Below, piece by piece: positions 55,487 to 64,000 of a DNA stretch of 64,000 bases (positions within the stretch are counted from its first letter, which is position 1; every line of letters begins with the position of its first letter). The position numbers and the translations under genes are program-made. Location of the stretch: NCBI GenBank assembly GCA_010909725.1, contig JAACMV010000024.1:620001-684000 (forward strand). Direction: 5' to 3'. The notes under the pieces were generated by a model. It was given only the letters and a program-made list of their open reading frames with translations. It had not been told where the DNA came from and made no database searches. This DNA comes from Picochlorum sp. 'celeri'. Lineage: Eukaryota; Chlorophyta; Trebouxiophyceae.

Positions 55487-57137
55487 ATGTCTGTGAGGCA
55501 ACACGCTGGCGCTTCTCGCACAATGTACTCTCTGGGGACACGCCATACGTGTATATACCGCAATTTTCATAATTATAAAGACACTAAAGGGGTAATCCCA
55601 CAGAGAGGCGCACAAATATCCCCAGTCTGTTCTCGTGGCAGTCAGCGCCTTGGAGCAAGCAGCAGTGCAGAGACACGCATGGATCCTCATGAGGAAGAAT
55701 GGTTTCCTGATTTGACGTTGAAAAGAGTTTCAGATGATGATGAGGTGGATTCGTATGATGTGGTCGTTGCTGGTGCTGGGCCATCTGGACTTGCTGTTGC
55801 TAGCAGAGTTGCTGGGGCTGGGTTCAAGGTAGCTGTGATTGATCCACAGCCGTTGGGGCAATGGATTAACAACTATGGTGTATGGGTGGATGAATTTAAT
55901 GCCATGGGGTTGGATGATTGCTTTGATGTTGTGTGGCCGACAGCGACAGTGCATTTGAATTCATCATCAGACGGTGAGAGGACTCTGAAGAGGCCTTATG
56001 CTCGGGTGGATAGACCCAAGTTGAAGAGGAAGTTGTTGCAGCAGTGTATTGATAATGGTGTTGAGTTCAAGTATGCGAAAGTGAGAGACTCGCACGTGAT
56101 GGATGAGGTGACTGCGGTTGTGTGTGATGATGGGACTCGTGTGAAGGGGACATTTGCTGTGGATGCGACTGGGCATAGCAAGGCGCTGATCAAGTATGAT
56201 GGAAAGTATGATCCAGGGTATCAAGGGGCGTATGGAATTACAGTGAATGTCGAGTCGCACCCATTTGATGTGGATAAAATGCTGTTTATGGATTGGAGGG
56301 ATGATCACTTGGATGAGTATCCTGAGCTCAAGGAGAGCAATGCAAAGTATGTTTGTGGTTTTTTTTTAATGTATATCAAAGTTGGTGTGTATTTTCATTG
56401 TGTGTGATGTATGTTACTATTCTTGAAAATGCAGGCTGCCGACATTTTTGTATGCCATGCCATTTTCTCCAACCAAGGTGTTTCTGGAGGAGACATCGTT
56501 GGTAGCGAGGCCAATCATTCCTTTCCCTGAACTAAAAGCACGCCTGGATGCGCGAATGGCACATTTAGGTATTAAAGTTTTATCAGTAGAAGAAGAAGAG
56601 TATTGCTCGATTCCCATGGGTGGGATCCTTCCAAGATTGCCTCAAAGGATGATTGGTGTCGGGGGGACAGCTGGAATGGTTCATCCTTCTACAGGCTATA
56701 TGATTGCAAGGGTGTTGGGAGCGGCTCCTACAGTGGCTGATGCATTGATCGATGAATTGTCTTCCTTGGGAGGACAAGATAAAGCCAATTGGTCTCCATC
56801 CAAATCATCAGAGATTGATTTGGACCAAGCATCTGAGGAGGTTTGGTCCAAAATATGGCCCAATAGTAGAATCCGACAAAGGGAATTTTTCAATTTTGGA
56901 ATGGAAGTGCTTTTGAAACTTGATCTGGCTGAAACTAGGGAATTTTTTGCTGCATTCTTTGCTCTGAGTGATTACCACTGGCAAGGGTTTTTATCCTCCA
57001 GATTGTCCTTCATTGAGCTGATTGGATTTGGGCTGTCACTCTTTGCAAAATCAAGCAATGAGGCGAGGCTCAATCTGTTATCCAAAGGCTTCCCTGGGCT
57101 TGTCGTTACGCTTGCAAAGTTGACAAAGACTCTGTAG
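55487..57137 (+). CDS. LCYB: Lycopene beta-cyclase
   Basis: Two exons, 55487-56346 and 56435-57137 (88-nt intron gtatgt...atgcag, phase 2), 520 aa. A Ser/Arg-rich plastid transit peptide is followed by the dinucleotide-binding fold (VVVAGAGPSGLAVASRVAGAG) and cyclase motifs: NNYGVWVDEFNAMGLDDC, RPYARVDRPKLK, FMDWRDDHLDEYPELKESNAK/LPTFLYAMPF, FLEETSLVARP, IPMGGILPRLPQR and GGTAGMVHPSTGYM. The motif set is that of beta-, not epsilon-cyclase. It makes beta-carotene from lycopene in the plastid. The gene stands alone, unlike the fused beta/epsilon cyclase of Mamiellales. Confidence 0.95.
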
Positions 57138-57281
57138 GCATTCATATGCGAGGAACCCTATCTATCTATATACCACATGCTTTAGATATGTATGTGTACA
57201 TGCATGTTACAAATAATTTCATACATAGTGTAATTCACATTACAGTGTTATATATGTTTACACGACGTACTGCGATAGGTA

Positions 57282-58817
57282 CTAGTCAAAAATCCGCTCA
57301 CCGGTGGCAAATGCATTCCAAATCACTGTGCCCAAGACATACAATCCCACTGCAAGGCCCCACACATCATCCCACGATCCATTTTGCAAGATGTAGCCAG
57401 TTGCAGCTGTTCCCAACACACCAGCCAACACACCAGCCGTATTGGACATGCCTAGCAATACTCCTGAATACTGAGGACCAATATCCTGGTGATTTGAGTA
57501 CAACCCAGATTGAGAAAATGCGTCAAACCCTTGCGCAGCCATCATGCAAAGTACTGCCTCAGTTACTGTTGAAACATTTCCTAGTTGTGTCAAGAAAAAT
57601 GCTGGTCCTAAGAACCCAATGGACTGCATCAGCTTTCTAACCACTGTTACTGACCAACCCTTCTCTACCAATCCATCCGCAATCCAACCACCTACATTGG
57701 CTGATACGGCCATGGTTATCCATGGAAGGACAGAAAACAGGCCACTCGACTTCAAGTCAAGACCTAGGACCTGGTTATAATAGGTAGGCATCCACGTCAA
57801 TAGAATAAAAGTTCCCCAATTATGACAGAAATGGGACCCTATCAGAGCCCACACTGGCTTTTTCGAGAGCAAAAGTTTCCAAGGAATAGATGTAAGCTCT
57901 TTCTTTGCAACGGAATTTTCTACAATATATGATCGCTCCTGAGTAGAAATCAATGGGTCTTCCCTTGGATCAGATGATGCCCTCTTCACCCACCAAATGA
58001 ACCATGCAACACCGATGCTACCAAATATATAAAACACGGAAGGCCACCCCAACATGTTGATCAATTGAGGGGATAACCCCAGCCCAATCACACTACCAGT
58101 ATACATTCCAGAATACACAAGGGACAACGATCTGGACCTTTCCTTCACAGGAATCCATTTTGATAGTAAATTGTTCATCGCTGGCATAGCTACTCCTTCA
58201 CCAATACCCATACACGCTCGTGCAATCAGTAAGGCAGGCAGTCCCATGGCTGCAGCCATTGGAGTCATGACGGTTGCCAATGACCACCATATCACTCCAA
58301 ACCCAAGAACCACCTTGCCCCCATAGCGATCTGCCCACACACCACCTAGAATCTGGGTCAGCAAATATCCCCAAAAAAACGACGACTGCACCAATCCTAT
58401 CGTTGCCGAGCTCCATGAGAAACTCTCTGCCATTGGCAAAATAGCTATTGACATGTTCACCCTATCCATATTGCAGAGCATAAATGCTACAAAGCACAAT
58501 GCTACTATAGACCATCGTCTTTTCCATCCAACGGATGTATCCTGCGAGTCTGCACCAGTACTATCTGCACGACTATACACTTTGGTACTCCTTCTACTCC
58601 GTGTTCCCAATGGTTGCTTCTCCTGCCTCCTCCCATGGACCAACCATCCACAGTCTACACGACACACAGCCCTTTTTCTGCTACATGTATTACTAATGTG
58701 AGTTGCATGTTGCGGCATGAAACAGTGGCCACTAGATACTGCAATGCTCGGTTGTACCCCCAACACTACCCTCTTACTGCAAGAAAACCAGTCACACGCA
58801 TTCGTCAATCTCTCCAT
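57282..58817 (-). CDS. Plastid PHT4/SLC17-type anion transporter (MFS)
   Basis: 511 aa, single exon, ATG at 58817. The first 90 residues are rich in Cys, Ser and Arg with few acids (plastid transit peptide). Twelve hydrophobic segments follow in the SLC17 pattern: FVAFMLCNMDRVNMSIAILPMAESFSWSSATIGLVQSSFFWGYLLTQILGGVWADRYGGK, GIGEGVAMPAMNNLLSKWIPVKERSRSLSLVYSGMYTGSVIGLGLSP, and HFCHNWGTFILLTWMPTYYNQVLGLD. This is the ANTR/PHT4 family of plants, which move phosphate or, for PHT4;4, ascorbate across the plastid envelope or thylakoid. The exact substrate is not decided. Confidence 0.92.
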   Translation of the reverse strand: MERLTNACDWFSCSKRVVLGVQPSIAVSSGHCFMPQHATHISNTCSRKRAVCRVDCGWLVHGRRQEKQPLGTRSRRSTKVYSRADSTGADSQDTSVGWKRRWSIVALCFVAFMLCNMDRVNMSIAILPMAESFSWSSATIGLVQSSFFWGYLLTQILGGVWADRYGGKVVLGFGVIWWSLATVMTPMAAAMGLPALLIARACMGIGEGVAMPAMNNLLSKWIPVKERSRSLSLVYSGMYTGSVIGLGLSPQLINMLGWPSVFYIFGSIGVAWFIWWVKRASSDPREDPLISTQERSYIVENSVAKKELTSIPWKLLLSKKPVWALIGSHFCHNWGTFILLTWMPTYYNQVLGLDLKSSGLFSVLPWITMAVSANVGGWIADGLVEKGWSVTVVRKLMQSIGFLGPAFFLTQLGNVSTVTEAVLCMMAAQGFDAFSQSGLYSNHQDIGPQYSGVLLGMSNTAGVLAGVLGTAATGYILQNGSWDDVWGLAVGLYVLGTVIWNAFATGERIFD

Positions 58818-59335
58818 CGACCGACCGCATTCACTTCAAACCAACTTACCTTGCTAATCTATGTCGTTGTGTGACATGATTATAGCGAGAATGCAGTGTC
58901 CCAACCAAACTATTCTTGCTGCGGCATTCCATTCTCCACCACATCAACCAAAGACACAACAAAACCTCTCAACAATCGATTCAAACCTCTTCAATCGATT
59001 AAATTCTCATCAGATGCACAATTAATGGCTGTATCGCTCTATTATACGTGTCCCGTTCCCACACTCTCGTTCTCCCGTCCAAGTGTTGCTAATGAGTGAA
59101 ATCGCGACTCGACGTCCTACTACGCTTGCATTGTCCCATTAATTATCTCATATGCCATAAATACACTACTGTAATCCCCTTTGTCAGCGTCGATCACGCC
59201 GTCATCAATCGGAATCATGGCACCTCGAGACCAGTGTCTCCATAAATAGAACAATACATAAAAAAGCCATTCTGGTATTGTTCACTCTTGTAGCAGTACA
59301 CAGCTCTTCGTACCGATGTTGATATTGAATGCAAA
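58818..59335. other. Divergent intergenic region, PHT4 / GDP-mannose transporter
   Basis: 518 nt with ATTAATTA-type AT-rich blocks (59148-59170) before the plus-strand gene. No RNA gene or supported ORF. Confidence 0.4.
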
Positions 59336-60634
59336 ATGTCATCAGGATCTCTCAGAAATACAGGTCAGAGCAGAGATTTGGGAGACGTTGGTAGTACACC
59401 GTCAGCAATAGAAAAAGGGACTGAAGAGGCTCACGTTGTACCGGAACAAGAAGAGAAACAAGCACTGATGGGTGATAGTGGGGCATCTACGGCAGGAAAG
59501 GGGAAGATTTCCGGTGTACACCACCAGACCTTGGTGGCTGGGGCATGTTTCTGTTTGGCCTCTGGGGGAATGGTGCGTATGCTTGTACCACTTTAATGAC
59601 TTCTTCCTGTTATGATCACGCATTATATATGTGTGCAGACGCTGTTGAATAAAGCTGCGCTGTCCAGTTTTGACTTTAAGGCTCCAGATTCGTTGCTGTT
59701 TTTCCAGTGCTTCCTCTGTGTTGTTTTAGTCAAAGTGTTTGCCATGTTGGGATACATCAAAGTGGAGCCATTCAATTGGAATATAGTACGAGTGTGGTAT
59801 CCAGTGAATTTAATATTTGTTGGCATGATTATCACCAGTTTCTGGGCATTGAAGGATTTGGGGGTTGCAACTGTGACAGTGTTGAAGAATATGACCAACT
59901 TGATTGTGGTGTCAGCAGAATATTTCTTGTATGGAAGAGTATATAATATGGGCATCTGGGCCACAATGGGTCTGATGGTTCTCTCTGCTGTGGTTGGGGG
60001 ATTTACGGATTTGGCGTTTAGTGCATCTGGGTATTTCTGGCAGATGGTGAATAGTGGATTCACAGCAGCAAATATGCTGTATCTCAAGTATGTGTGCACA
60101 GGCGTTCATCTCATGTTGTGTGACGCTAATTTGTATTATTATGTCATGCAGAGTTGTGATGGAAAAGGTGAAGAAATACACGTCGAAAGGAGAACGTTTG
60201 GATGAGTTTTCCATGGTGTTTTACAACAATTTGCTCTCTCTGTACGTTGTATCCTTCTTCTCATATTGTACAGTACTCGTGTTGCTATCTTGGTATATTC
60301 ATATTGCAGTCCATTAATATTTGCCGTCATGGTGATGCAAGGAGAATTGACCACACTTCCACAGCAACCAGATCTGACAAACCCTGCCTTTTTGATCGTG
60401 GCAGCGCTCTCTGGTTTGGTTTCCTTTGGAATTTCCTTCTCCGTGCTGTGGTTCTTGTCCTCCACAACCCCAACCACATTCAGTCTTGTAGGGTCGCTGA
60501 ATAAAATCCCAGTATCATTCATTGGGCTGATATTGTACGAGTCACAGTGGTCACTGCCCAACTTGCTTAGTATCCTTGTGGGCCTTGCCTCTGGGGTTGT
60601 CTTTGTCATTGCAAAGCAAAAGGCAAATGGATAA
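59336..60634 (+). CDS. GDP-mannose-type nucleotide-sugar transporter
   Basis: Four exons: 59336-59572, 59639-60087, 60152-60241, 60310-60634; 366 aa, phases 0, 2, 2. Donors are gtgcgt, gtatgt and gtacgt. A polar N-terminal tail of about 65 residues precedes about ten hydrophobic segments of the DMT/NST fold. Signature elements are FYNNLLSL/P near residue 255 and GSLNKIP near 320, the GDP-sugar-binding GALNK motif with Ala to Ser. VRG4/GONST proteins carry GDP-mannose into the Golgi lumen in exchange for GMP for glycan synthesis. Two in-frame junctions were confirmed by homology (LYLK/VVMEKVKK; NNLLSL/PLIFAV). Confidence 0.92.
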
Positions 60635-60697
60635 ACAGATGGATCCATGCTCAAATATGTTCATATATTTTATACATAGGAATTGATCGAATAATAA

Positions 60698-61696
60698 TTA
60701 TGCCTTGCTGCTTTTGAATGCTGCTGTAATTATTGAAGAATCTGGCTCCTGCTCGGATGCCTGAATCATATCATACGATTCCTGTGGCGACCCATCCTCT
60801 CCTTTGAAATCCACTCGTTTATATATATGCCAATCTCCGCCATATGAATATCGCAACGCCCCCATAATTGGATATGGGCCCATGCCAATGTACAAGAGAC
60901 GAAAATGGTAGGCGGTTGTGAATGTGGAAATAAAATCCATTCGCTCCTGACGGCCTCGGACCGACATGACCCCACCAGAGGACATGATATCCCCCAGCTG
61001 AGGATTCACCATGATAATTTCCTTCTTGTCTGCGTGCGCTTCATCCACCATTTCCGAAATCAGAGGCAGAACAGAATGCCCTGTGATGTTCTGTGGAGAG
61101 ATTAAAATGTATGTTTGGCAATCATCAATCTGGTCCCTACCGAGTTGTCCAATCTCAATCTGATCTGATACTTCTCCCCAATCCATTTGTAGTAAAATAC
61201 GCCTCACACCTGACAACGCCAATGGCGTTCCTTGAAACACGCCTGTTCCAAGAGACTGTTGAACACACACCTTGACTTTTCCTCCATGTCGTTTGCAAAG
61301 CATTGTTGCCATTTCTCTCACACACTCGAGCAAAGTACCGACTCTATACACGTCAAAATTCTGATTTAATTCTGGAATTGTACAACGCACGGAGAGAAGC
61401 GTGTTTCCAGCATCCAAGCACTTTTCAGTAGACTGGCAAATGTCATTGTAGAAGAAATACCTCGTGGATCGCTCATGAGGAATTGTATTCAACCTTGTCG
61501 GTATCTCTGCAATAGCAGCTGCACTATTTGCTTGAACAGGACCACCAATGTCTGATCTTCCAAGACGACGAGATATACAAACCCGCCTGTTTGCAAAAGG
61601 TCTTGCTGCTCCTGCCTTCAGATGATACGACAGAGACCCTTGTTTCTGCATAGGTGGTCGTATCTGTTGATGTAATAATAAACACGGATTCATCAT
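60698..61696 (-). CDS. LPA3-like plastid protein (DUF1995)
   Basis: 332 aa, ATG at 61696. The first 55 residues form a plastid transit-like region (Arg/Ser-rich; ANRRVCISRRLGRSD). The rest is DUF1995: RCTIPELNQNFDVYRVGTLLECVREMA, KVKVCVQQSLGTGVFQGTPLALSGVRRILLQMDWG, TYILISPQNITGHSVLPLISEMVDEA, IIMVNPQLGDIMSSGGVMSVRGRQERMDF. Arabidopsis LPA3 (Low PSII Accumulation 3) helps assemble CP43 into photosystem II, and other DUF1995 members are also plastid proteins. It ends 63 nt from the convergent GDP-mannose transporter. Confidence 0.85.
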   Translation of the reverse strand: MMNPCLLLHQQIRPPMQKQGSLSYHLKAGAARPFANRRVCISRRLGRSDIGGPVQANSAAAIAEIPTRLNTIPHERSTRYFFYNDICQSTEKCLDAGNTLLSVRCTIPELNQNFDVYRVGTLLECVREMATMLCKRHGGKVKVCVQQSLGTGVFQGTPLALSGVRRILLQMDWGEVSDQIEIGQLGRDQIDDCQTYILISPQNITGHSVLPLISEMVDEAHADKKEIIMVNPQLGDIMSSGGVMSVRGRQERMDFISTFTTAYHFRLLYIGMGPYPIMGALRYSYGGDWHIYKRVDFKGEDGSPQESYDMIQASEQEPDSSIITAAFKSSKA

Positions 61697-61920
61697 GATT
61701 TACTTTTCATCGCTGCCAGGGAAACGCAGGTCTGATCTTGGCACAGCTAGCTGTGATGATGGGTACCCATTATCCACAAGCTCGTGTGGATGACTTTTTT
61801 GAATCACGCAAATCTTCTCTCGACCACACGACCCATTAATTAACAAATTTGAACCACAAATTAATATTTAATGGGACATTTATGTATAATGACGTATAAA
61901 TCAATGCATATTTAGGACGT

Positions 61921-62778
61921 ATGACGAAATCTGTGGTGTCGACATGTCCAGCCAGACATGTGTCCATGGTAGTAGGACGCACGTGTCATGTTATTTCTCT
62001 TCATCAGCGCATTCATAGGCACAGAAAATATATAATTAACACGAAAGTACAAGATAGCACGGTCTCGAAACCTTTGAGTCGAGCATGTGTGTTCCACGGT
62101 AGAAATGCACTGAATGTGCCATCGTTTGACCTGGCAATGGATGCCCTAGAATCACCACCACCACAATCAGCAATAGCAGCAGCAGCATTATCAGCAGTAA
62201 AAACCATGATAGCAGTGATTGCCGCAATGGCGATATCATTGGATAGTGTTTATGCGGAAGAAATGCAACCACAAATCAGAACAAGCTCCACTGCTCCAAA
62301 CGAGCAACAACAGAGCGAGACTGATACTGCGTCATTAGATGGCAGTGCAATGCCAAACCCTTCTACATCAGATGATGATGATGATGACAAACGAGCGCCA
62401 TTGTTGGTAGAAAGGATCAAATGGTTGAATCAAGTGACCTCTCAAGTCACAGAAGAGTTGAACGAGGTGCATCCTCCACCATTACGGGATATGGTGGACA
62501 ATGTCATGTCATCAGAAGTAAGCAAAGATATTCAGGGCATATCGCATGTTGTAGGGGGAGTAGTAGGTGATTTGAAGGATGGTTTTGTCGGATTGAATGA
62601 CACTATTCGTCACATAAACGATGAGGATAATCCCCTGATGAAGAAAGCGAGCAGCAATGTGGTGGCAACAGAGACTGTACAAGAGGATCATCAGATCTCT
62701 TCTGACACAAAAGTGAATACTAGCGTGCCATCTGCGACGAATTCATCCCCAGCCTCACGAGTAAGTAGTGCATCATAG
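61921..62778 (+). CDS. Putative plastid (lumen-targeted) protein of unknown function
   Basis: 285 aa, ATG at 61921. The N-terminus is basic and lacks acids for about 65 residues (transit-like). It is followed by an Ala-rich hydrophobic stretch (SAIAAAALSAVKTMIAVIAAMAISLDSVYA) ending in a VYA/EE cleavage-like site typical of thylakoid lumen signals. A disordered acidic region (DDDDDD) leads to a short conserved-looking helical part (LLVERIKWLNQVTSQVTEELNEVHPPPLRDMVDNVMSSEVSKDI) and an amphipathic Gly/Val stretch (GISHVVGGVVGDLKDGFVGLND). No family recognised; targeting is inferred. Confidence 0.6.
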   Translation: MTKSVVSTCPARHVSMVVGRTCHVISLHQRIHRHRKYIINTKVQDSTVSKPLSRACVFHGRNALNVPSFDLAMDALESPPPQSAIAAAALSAVKTMIAVIAAMAISLDSVYAEEMQPQIRTSSTAPNEQQQSETDTASLDGSAMPNPSTSDDDDDDKRAPLLVERIKWLNQVTSQVTEELNEVHPPPLRDMVDNVMSSEVSKDIQGISHVVGGVVGDLKDGFVGLNDTIRHINDEDNPLMKKASSNVVATETVQEDHQISSDTKVNTSVPSATNSSPASRVSSAS

Positions 62779-62848
62779 TACTCAGTATACCAAGCAGACA
62801 GTATTACATTTTTACTATTCTTTCTACGCCTGTTATGCATCATCATTA

Positions 62849-63832
62849 TTATACTACTTTTCGCCGCCATACATCCGACGATGCTATTCCTTTTTGCTGC
62901 TGCTGCTGCTGCCAAGGCTGGTGATTTTTCAGAGACACTGGCTGAGCAGCCTGCACAGGAGGCACAAAAAAGTCCTTCAAGGCGACATTCCTACTCCGAG
63001 TCTGATCAAACTGAACTTCAGAACTCATTTTTCTCGACATAATGTAGGATATCATATCATCAAACGTGGCACCATCCTCTATTGCCTTGTTCCTCTTTAA
63101 GAACTCAAACATGTGATGACTAAACTCATCAATCAAAAACGTCCCTACCCTCGAGTCACTATTCAGCGCATACGAACTTTGATCCCGCTTACTACTGGCA
63201 GCTCCAGCCCACCCATGTGTGCGAATGTCTTCATACATGGTGGATGCCTGACAGGTATCTAAAACCACCAGCACGCGCTTGCACATACCCACCATGGTCA
63301 TGTATTCCACTGCAGCACCCAAATCCGCCGCCATGAGCTCACTCTGATCATGAAATTTGAGAAAAGAATCCCCACCATGACCCGTCAAAAACAACAGGAC
63401 GTTGGACTCAGAGTCCGACCCTAGTACCTGGCTGGATGCAGCACCATACCCCACATTGCCAGTCAACACCCTCATCACACTCTCAGCATTCACTTCCATG
63501 TCTCGATAATCTATTTCAACATCAGTATCACTATCTAAATACACATCATTCGGCCGATAGAATGTCTTCCCAGGTCTATACGTCCGAGGATCACATGTTG
63601 CACAATCAGCATGCATCAGAATGATGCGAGAATCGGGCATTCCCAACCGCTTCAACGAATGATACAGCGTCATAGCATTCGCTGTATGTCTATAGTTCAG
63701 CCAAAACCTCGACGCATTCACAATCACAGCCCACGTTGAACTGGTATTTGTCAATGCACACAGACTGACTTGGCAACAACAACAGGCAAGAAGAGCAAGG
63801 CAGGTGAACCACCTACACCGTGAGAGCAACAT
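62849..63832 (-). CDS. GPI8: GPI-anchor transamidase catalytic subunit GPI8/PIG-K
   Basis: 327 aa, ATG at 63832 (the frame is open a little further upstream without another ATG). A signal peptide (LALLACCCCQVSLCA) is followed by the C13 caspase-like domain: WAVIVNASRFWLNYRHTANAMTLYHSLKRLG, VEIDYRDMEVNAESVMRVLTG, catalytic His152 in TGHGGD and Cys194 in LDTCQAS, then RVGTFLIDEFSHHMFEFL. It cleaves the C-terminal signal and attaches GPI to proteins in the ER. The C-terminal lumenal extension and transmembrane helix of animal and yeast GPI8 are missing; the protein ends in a Gln-rich, basic tail. Confidence 0.93.
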   Translation of the reverse strand: MLLSRCRWFTCLALLACCCCQVSLCALTNTSSTWAVIVNASRFWLNYRHTANAMTLYHSLKRLGMPDSRIILMHADCATCDPRTYRPGKTFYRPNDVYLDSDTDVEIDYRDMEVNAESVMRVLTGNVGYGAASSQVLGSDSESNVLLFLTGHGGDSFLKFHDQSELMAADLGAAVEYMTMVGMCKRVLVVLDTCQASTMYEDIRTHGWAGAASSKRDQSSYALNSDSRVGTFLIDEFSHHMFEFLKRNKAIEDGATFDDMISYIMSRKMSSEVQFDQTRSRNVALKDFFVPPVQAAQPVSLKNHQPWQQQQQQKGIASSDVWRRKVV

Positions 63833-64000
63833 AGTCGCTCTCAATTTTCCTGCTGATCTAGTTTTCTAACAAATGCTAAATGATATCTATAACAAGAGCT
63901 TTCCCGAATTTGATTGCGAATGGTTTTTTGAAATGCGAATCATGTATCATTCATCTTGTGAAGACTGCCATCTGTTTCATTTGTTTTTGTCCGTATATTT

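Overview
This is a nuclear window from a compact green-algal genome (Viridiplantae, most likely Chlorophyta). The evidence is spliceosomal GT-AG introns next to plastid genes: a plant-type lycopene beta-cyclase, a plastid EF-Ts/PSRP-7 polyprotein (PETs; in red-lineage plastids tsf is normally plastid-encoded), isoamylase, an LPA3-like DUF1995 protein and a DUF2358 protein. About 37 protein genes fit in 64 kb (about 1.7 kb per gene), and GC looks mid-40s percent by eye. A stand-alone lycopene beta-cyclase argues against Mamiellales, where the beta and epsilon cyclases are fused. A Picochlorum-like trebouxiophyte would fit, but I cannot fix the genus.

Layout. 0-10 kb: crooked-neck splicing factor, bacterial-type citrate synthase, a GH16-fold protein without catalytic acids, SET protein, proteasome alpha-7, an unknown protein, two small mitochondrial proteins (LYR, COA4-like CHCH) and ERCC8/CSA. 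10-20 kb: adrenodoxin reductase, importin alpha, PETs, ABCD half-transporter. 21-31 kb: UBC6/UBE2J2 E2, plastid membrane protein, CCT3, prohibitin-2, a 48-aa membrane protein abutting a DUF2358 protein, tetraspan protein, coiled-coil protein, RPL13A. 31-42 kb: eIF5B, RMI1, ZOP1/WBP4, coiled-coil protein, isoamylase. 42-52 kb: BOP1, THADA/Trm732, CID7-like PAM2-CUE-Smr protein. 52-64 kb: secreted Cys-rich protein, sulfotransferase-like protein, lycopene beta-cyclase, PHT4-type transporter, GDP-mannose transporter, LPA3-like protein, putative lumenal protein and GPI8.

Introns are few, short (mostly 60-170 nt) and pushed to the 5' ends of genes; RPL13A and ZOP1 have coding first exons of only 9 nt. 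I rebuilt exon joins by donor/acceptor consensus, phase matching and continuity with known families. Convergent genes are packed almost stop-to-stop. Two same-strand pairs are separated by 9 and 10 nt, which suggests bicistronic mRNAs.

The genes are mostly housekeeping (translation, splicing, proteostasis, mitochondria, plastid) and do not form one pathway. The most unusual items are a tRNA-binding OB-fold inside the N-terminal region of eIF5B, the catalytically dead GH16 protein, the two candidate bicistronic pairs and an apparent frameshift in THADA. I saw no tRNA, rRNA, transposon or CRISPR array.
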